Of a stretch of DNA of 18,599 nucleotides, positions 15,051 to 18,599 are shown piece by piece. A program made the translations under genes and the position numbers. Numbering within the stretch: position 1 is the first letter of the stretch; each line of letters begins with the position of its first letter. Below the pieces are notes generated by a model. That model was not told the DNA's origin. It saw only the letters and a program-made list of their open reading frames with translations, and did not search any database. Origin of the DNA: JADFOB01 sp046753625 (GTDB taxonomy: Bacteria; Planctomycetota; Phycisphaerae; UBA1845); NCBI GenBank assembly GCA_046753625.1, contig JBHHUB010000070.1, positions 1-18,599 on the forward strand. The letters run 5' to 3'.

Positions 15051-15911
15051 ATGACGGCAGACGCATTCAATACGCAATCTGATTTACGCACCGTGCTCCT
15101 GCGGCAGGCGGTGTCGGCCACGCCGTGGTTCGCCATCATGGACGCCGCGCAGGACGCATCTTCGCCGCAACGTGCCATCGACGCCGGCTTGCAGACCGAG
15201 TGTCTCTACGCCGGCCCTCAGGGTGCCCAGCTCAGTCACGTGGCGCCGCACCTGTGCGTGTTTGATTTCGAGAGCCCCTTTGCCGATTGGTGGTTGCGGT
15301 CGTGGGGCCACAACCACGGCGTCCTCGTGCAGTCGGCTGCATCGTTCAAGGATGTTCGCAAACAACTTCGTCGGTTTCTGATCGTAAAGAACGAGGCGGG
15401 CAAGAAGCTGCGGTTTCGCTTTTACGACCCGCGCATCCTGCGCGCCTTCTTGCCCGTCTGTACAGCGGCGGAGTTGCGGCAGTTCTTCGGACCCATGATG
15501 CGCTATTTCGTCGAAGGCCGGGGAGGCGCTACGCTTTGCGTATTCGGATCGGGCGCCAAAGGTCTCACCATCCAAGAGCACGCGGTGACCAAGCCCGCAC
15601 CAAAAGAGCAAGAGCAGGAAACCCGAACGCGGTACGGTTCGCTCGAGGTCGCGCTGCTCGACCAAAACGGAACACGCCCGCTGGATAATGCCAGCGTGCA
15701 GCTTGCCGGTCCCCAGACACACACGGCGGTGTCTTCGGTCGGTGGCAAGGTGCGGTTTGATAAAGTCATGCTTGGCGAGTACGACATCTACGCGATCGAC
15801 CAGGCGTACCGCTTGGGCCGGACCACGGTTGTGGTCTCGGCGCCGGGGCAGAAATGTGTGGTCAAATGCCGAGAAACAGGTGTGGCGGGCCGGGCGGCCC
15901 AGGATGTTTAG
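15051..15911 (+). CDS. DUF4123 T6SS effector adaptor with C-terminal transthyretin-like domain
   Basis: This gene encodes a 286-residue protein. Residues of about 20-160 match the DUF4123 family (Tap/TEC chaperones that load effectors onto VgrG): WFAIMDAAQD, TECLYAGPQGAQLSHVAPHL, GHNHGVLVQSAASFKDVRKQ, RFRFYDPRILRAFLP starting at residue 121, and FFGPMMRYFVE. A charged linker (KPAPKEQEQETR) leads to a beta-sandwich-like domain from residue 194 to about 265 (RYGSLEVALLDQNGTRPLDN and GGKVRFDKVMLGEYDIYAID). That domain resembles the transthyretin-like modules of the VgrG tail and the HEPGH protein. ATG 15051 is chosen; TTG 15033 would add six residues. The family role is established. Which cargo it serves is inferred from position: most likely the HEPGH protein two genes upstream. 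The gene closes the cargo island. Confidence 0.92.
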   Translation: MTADAFNTQSDLRTVLLRQAVSATPWFAIMDAAQDASSPQRAIDAGLQTECLYAGPQGAQLSHVAPHLCVFDFESPFADWWLRSWGHNHGVLVQSAASFKDVRKQLRRFLIVKNEAGKKLRFRFYDPRILRAFLPVCTAAELRQFFGPMMRYFVEGRGGATLCVFGSGAKGLTIQEHAVTKPAPKEQEQETRTRYGSLEVALLDQNGTRPLDNASVQLAGPQTHTAVSSVGGKVRFDKVMLGEYDIYAIDQAYRLGRTTVVVSAPGQKCVVKCRETGVAGRAAQDV

Positions 15912-16106
15912 CTCCGGCGTGCGGCGGTGTTCATCGGGATAGGGGTTGGGACTCGGCCCCCTGCTGTGAGAGTGAGGAACACCTCAAGATCAGGAAGCAT
16001 GGTGAAGAAAAGCGACAATCTGGTAGAATCGTAGGATAAGAGTTCGGAAACGCGCTCGCCAAGCAAGGCGCTGGCGTCAGCCTCAAAACCATAAAGGAGA
16101 CTTTCA
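15912..16106 (+). promoter_or_regulatory. Intergenic region with an extended -10 promoter candidate
   Basis: This 195-base gap separates the adaptor gene from the 97-residue gene. TGGTAGAAT (16021-16029) fits an extended -10 element. The best -35 match is only TGGTGA (16000-16005), 18 bases upstream of TAGAAT. A 7-bp inverted repeat, GGTGTTC (15926-15932) with GAACACC (15977-15983), encloses a GGGG/CCCC pair and could be a terminator for the cargo operon or an operator; it has no T tract. The promoter assignment is by eye. Confidence 0.4.
16093..16099 (+). promoter_or_regulatory. Strong ribosome binding site of the 97-residue gene
   Basis: AAAGGAG ends seven bases before ATG 16107. It is among the best Shine-Dalgarno sequences in the window and the main reason for accepting the small gene after it. 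Confidence 0.75.
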
Positions 16107-16400
16107 ATGGATTCCTTAGTCGAAGCCAAAGTCAAACATTTTCTGAAAGATCGGCTGAATTACCCGGCCACGGATTGCGGTGCGATCATGTACAACATCC
16201 GCAAACTCGCCCGCGCGGGCGGCCATGCCTTGGACGAAAGATTTGCCCGGGCAGGACTCGGCGCCGGCGTGGAAGCCCGGCTGGCCTCCGAAATCGTCGA
16301 TCGGGCCCTGGGCGGCGGCGGCGGCTCGGCCTCGTCGGAGGGCCACATGAAGATCGCGATCGACGAGTGGGTGCGCAAGACCCCGCCCATGGGAGTCTAG
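16107..16400 (+). CDS. Orphan 97-residue protein upstream of the sheath gene
   Basis: I do not recognise this small protein. It is soluble. The N-terminal half is probably helical (MDSLVEAKVKHFLKDRL, then IMYNIRKLARAGGHALDERF). A five-glycine run and a Ser-rich patch in the middle (ALGGGGGSASSEGHM) are followed by a C-terminal IAIDEWVRKTPPMGV. No signal peptide, membrane segment or metal motif is visible. Support for it being real: a strong AAAGGAG seven bases before the ATG, a promoter-like sequence upstream, and a position directly before the sheath gene with no better frame. It may be a small structural or regulatory T6SS component; this is inference. It is not recognisable as Hcp (usually about 160 residues), TssE or TssB. 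Confidence 0.75.
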   Translation: MDSLVEAKVKHFLKDRLNYPATDCGAIMYNIRKLARAGGHALDERFARAGLGAGVEARLASEIVDRALGGGGGSASSEGHMKIAIDEWVRKTPPMGV

Positions 16401-16407
16401 GCGCCGC

Positions 16408-16437
16408 GCCTGAGGAACTTTCAGGCAAGCAGTTGCC
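16408..16437 (+). other. Two overlapping, mutually exclusive small hairpins
   Basis: GCCTGA (16408-16413) pairs with TCAGGC (16421-16426) around a seven-base loop. GGCAA (16424-16428) pairs with TTGCC (16433-16437) around a four-base loop. They share GGC (16424-16426), so only one can form at a time. The first may be a weak terminator of the 97-residue gene; there is no T tract. Confidence 0.4.
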
Positions 16438-16450
16438 CCCAGCGGCAGCG

Positions 16451-16527
16451 TGTAGCACAGCGGCCCTCCGCTGTGTTGGGGTGTATTGCGTTTGGCCCGA
16501 CACCCGGCCGAGGGCGGCCAGGCTACA
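16451..16527. repeat. Cloverleaf-like palindromic element (REP/BIME-like)
   Basis: TGTAG (16451-16455) pairs with CTACA (16523-16527), closing a 77-base unit. Inside are three arms. Arm 1 is CACAGCGG (16456-16463) with CCGCTGTG (16468-16475) around loop CCCT. Arm 2 is GGGTGT (16479-16484) with ACACCC (16500-16505). Arm 3 is GGCCG (16506-16510) with CGGCC (16515-16519) around loop AGGG. The loops of arms 1 and 3 are complementary. It looks like two inverted palindromic units, the architecture of REP/BIME elements. Whether it is repeated elsewhere cannot be seen here. Confidence 0.6.
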
Positions 16528-16631
16528 TTGCAGGTTGGGCGAGCATCAACGAAGCACTCGGCGGCCGTGTCAAAGCGAATGGTCGAAGCGGCGATGCGCC
16601 ACGCGTGCCAGGTAAACAGGATGTCCAAAAC

Positions 16632-18473
16632 ATGACCGACGAGAATCAGATTCCGGATATTGAAATTACGGATTCCGTCCCTTCAGGTTTGAAGGTGACC
16701 ACGGAGCATCCCTACCGCGTCCTGGTGGTCGCCGGATTCGCAGGTACGTCGGAAAATGGAGCCGTCTTTGGCCCGCTGGCCGACGGCGTGACCACGATCA
16801 ACGCTGAAACGTTTGACGATGTCATGAGCACCGCCCGCCCCACTGTCGATTTCACGATCTCCGATCCGACGGTACCGGGCAGCGTCATGGTCGAATTGGA
16901 TCTGCGTTTCGACACGTTGCGCGCGTTCGATCCCAAGAACGTCATCCAACAGATTCCGGCTGCGAAGTCCCTGATGTCCGTACGCGAAAAAACCGCGGAT
17001 CGCCTGCGTGGCAAAGCCACCTTCGCCGATATCGAGAGCGAGATCAGCCGTGCCGTCGCCGCCGGATTTGATCTCGCATGGATCGCGGACTCACTTTCCT
17101 GGTCGCCCGCAACCGATGACGACAACGCAGAGGCCGTCGACTCCATCCTTGGTGCACTCGACTTGGGTGATGATGAGAACACCGATGCGACGTCTCAGGC
17201 TGCTTCTGCGCCAACGGCGAAGTCGGATATCGGAAAGCTCGTTACGGCCGCCGCGCAATCCGGCTCATCCATCCCGGCGGAAGAAGCTGCCGCGCTGCGC
17301 CGCACGCTGGCGGAAATCGACCGCCGCCTTGCGGCCTGGTTGACGGCCGTGCTTCATGCGCCCGAAGTGAAGTCTATCGAATGTGCCTGGAGATCGCTGG
17401 CCTTCCTGGTGACGCACACGGATTTTCGCAAAGGCATCCGCCTTTACCTGCTTCACGCACCATCGGCCGACCGGTTGCATCGCTTTCGGGAAAAGCTGAT
17501 CGACCCGGTGTTCGACGACGGCGCCGACGCCCCGGATTTGATCGTCATCGACGGGCAATTCGGCAACACGGCCGCCGACATCGAAGCACTCGACGAATTC
17601 GCTCAACACGGCGCCAGTCTGCCTGCGGTGGTGCTCGCCGGTGTATCCGCTGGGTTCTTCGGGGTAAAACATGCTTGGCAAATGTCCACGCTGCCTACGA
17701 TTCCCAATATGTTTGATCAGTGGCAATTCGCCAAATTCAAAAGCCTGCGCAGCGAGCGCTACGCCCGATCGCTCGGCGTGGTCTTCGGCCGGGGCATGTT
17801 GCGGGCACCCTACGGCCGTGGATCGGACGATGATCTGGCGCTTGGCTATCGGGAGCAAACCATCGGCGAAAAGGATTTCGTCTGGGCCAGCGGCGCATTT
17901 GCCGCGGCCGCGACCACCGTTCGCAGCGTCGCGGATACCGGCTGGCCGACGGCGATGGCCGGGATGCTGCACGGCCGCATTGAGGGCTTCAAAACCGGAA
18001 AAGGCGGCAAGCGTGGTGACAAGCTATTCGGTCCGACCGACACGCAGCTCACCCAACCCAAGATCGAGGAAATGGGCGCCATCGGCGTTTCGGCGGTAGT
18101 CGGGATTCGCGACCATCCGGATGCACTGGTTTGGAACGGTCTGACGGCCGCGCGCCCCATGCAAATGAGTCCAACAGGCCTGCTGGAAGTAAGCTTGCCC
18201 TATCAGCTCTTCGCCACCCGGCTTTCCTCGCTCCTTTTCGAACTCAAGCCGCAGCTCGCCGGGAAATCCGGAGACCAAGTCGTCAAGATCGTGAAACAAC
18301 ACGTTTGTGACTGGCTGGGCTATGAGCCCGACGTTGATTCGGAAACGCTCTCTGTGTTGACCCGCGCTGCGGAGGACGCACCGAATACGCTTGAGCTTGC
18401 GGTCACGGTGACGCCCCCGCCGTCCATCCTGCCCAACGGTATTCCGGTCGTGATGGGTTATCGTTTGAATTGA
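16632..18473 (+). CDS. tssBC: Fused TssB-TssC contractile sheath protein
   Basis: This gene encodes a 613-residue protein combining both T6SS sheath subunits. Residues of about 27-123 match TssB (VipA): PYRVLVVAGFAG, INAETFDDVMSTARPTVDF, VELDLRFDTLRAFDPKNVIQ and a run to RLRGK. Residues of about 217 to the end match TssC (VipB): LRRTLAEIDRRLAAWLTAVL, IECAWRSLAFLV (from residue 250), IRLYLLHAP, LIVIDGQF, FDQWQFAKFKSLR, FVWASGAFAAAATTVRS, and the C-terminal YQLFATRLSSLLFELKP. A linker of about 90 residues holds a short helix, EAVDSILGALDLG (167-179), then an acidic Ala/Thr-rich stretch. In most systems TssB (about 170 residues) and TssC (about 490) are separate genes. No stop or frameshift separates them here. 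ATG 16632 is chosen because TssB homology begins soon after; AGG about 11 bases upstream is a weak site. Confidence 0.92.
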   Translation: MTDENQIPDIEITDSVPSGLKVTTEHPYRVLVVAGFAGTSENGAVFGPLADGVTTINAETFDDVMSTARPTVDFTISDPTVPGSVMVELDLRFDTLRAFDPKNVIQQIPAAKSLMSVREKTADRLRGKATFADIESEISRAVAAGFDLAWIADSLSWSPATDDDNAEAVDSILGALDLGDDENTDATSQAASAPTAKSDIGKLVTAAAQSGSSIPAEEAAALRRTLAEIDRRLAAWLTAVLHAPEVKSIECAWRSLAFLVTHTDFRKGIRLYLLHAPSADRLHRFREKLIDPVFDDGADAPDLIVIDGQFGNTAADIEALDEFAQHGASLPAVVLAGVSAGFFGVKHAWQMSTLPTIPNMFDQWQFAKFKSLRSERYARSLGVVFGRGMLRAPYGRGSDDDLALGYREQTIGEKDFVWASGAFAAAATTVRSVADTGWPTAMAGMLHGRIEGFKTGKGGKRGDKLFGPTDTQLTQPKIEEMGAIGVSAVVGIRDHPDALVWNGLTAARPMQMSPTGLLEVSLPYQLFATRLSSLLFELKPQLAGKSGDQVVKIVKQHVCDWLGYEPDVDSETLSVLTRAAEDAPNTLELAVTVTPPPSILPNGIPVVMGYRLN

Positions 18474-18522
18474 GGAAGTGGTAAGAGCACTTTTGCCTCA
18501 GCCGCCGATCCCCCGCAACCTC

Positions 18523-18564
18523 CACCGGCGATTGGGTCACGGACCCGTGCGTGTCCTTCCGGTG
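18523..18564. other. Nested inverted repeat after the sheath gene
   Basis: CACCGG (18523-18528) pairs with CCGGTG (18559-18564), enclosing a 5-bp hairpin GGGTC (18534-18538) with GACCC (18542-18546) around loop ACG. It lies 49 bases after the tssBC stop. It could be a structured terminator without a T tract or a 5' leader of the next gene. The remainder of 18474-18599 shows no gene. Confidence 0.4.
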
Positions 18565-18599
18565 AGCGTGTATGACGTAGTTTGACGGGCCGGGTATCG

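Noticed and set aside
15887..15900. GGGCC/GGCCC hairpin as a terminator
   Set aside because: It lies inside the end of the adaptor coding sequence and has no following T tract.
16451..16527. tRNA gene at the cloverleaf
   Set aside because: Total length fits, but arm sizes do not: the first arm has 8 bp with a 4-base loop, the third arm has no GTTCRA loop, the middle arm has a 15-base loop, and there is no CCA end.

Overview
This window is part of a type VI secretion system (T6SS) gene cluster from a GC-rich Gram-negative bacterium. All thirteen supported genes lie on the + strand. The organism is probably a planctomycete; a myxobacterium-like lineage is the alternative. The lineage call is inference. 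It rests on GC content, a fused sheath gene, effector chassis (LysM, C2-like and transthyretin-like modules) that I associate with T6SS islands of those groups, and a palindromic intergenic element. No ribosomal or other marker gene is present to confirm it.

Layout. (1) Positions 2-5113 encode core machinery: the C-terminal part of TssF (cut by the window edge), TssG (both baseplate wedge proteins) and TssH/ClpV (the AAA+ sheath recycling ATPase). A hairpin terminator candidate follows at 5148-5193. (2) Positions 5258-15911 form a spike and cargo island. It holds VgrG with a C-terminal transthyretin-like extension, a LysM protein with an HEIGH metallopeptidase motif, an unknown helical protein, a PAAR tip protein with a polyglycine and acidic tail, a small T6SS-associated unknown, a second metallopeptidase-like protein (HEPGH motif), another unknown, and a DUF4123 adaptor with its own C-terminal transthyretin-like domain. 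(3) Positions 15912-16631 hold a promoter-like region, a 97-residue orphan gene with a strong ribosome binding site, and a 231-base gap with a cloverleaf-like palindromic element. (4) Positions 16632-18473 encode the contractile sheath as one polypeptide in which a TssB-like domain is fused to a TssC-like domain. The last 126 bases hold no gene.

How the genes work together. TssBC would form the contractile sheath and TssF/TssG the baseplate that carries VgrG. PAAR would cap the VgrG spike, and ClpV would disassemble the contracted sheath. DUF4123 proteins are known chaperone/adaptors that load cargo onto VgrG. The two metallopeptidase-like proteins are the likely cargo, and the unknown gene after each is a candidate immunity or loading partner. 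Hcp, TssA, TssE, TssK and the membrane complex (TssJLM) are not in the window.

No gene-free stretch exceeds 300 bases. The longest are 16401-16631 and 15912-16106, both described below. The most unusual points are the TssB-TssC fusion, a proline inside the HExxH motif of the second effector, three transthyretin-like modules spread over spike, cargo and adaptor, and the cloverleaf element at 16451-16527.
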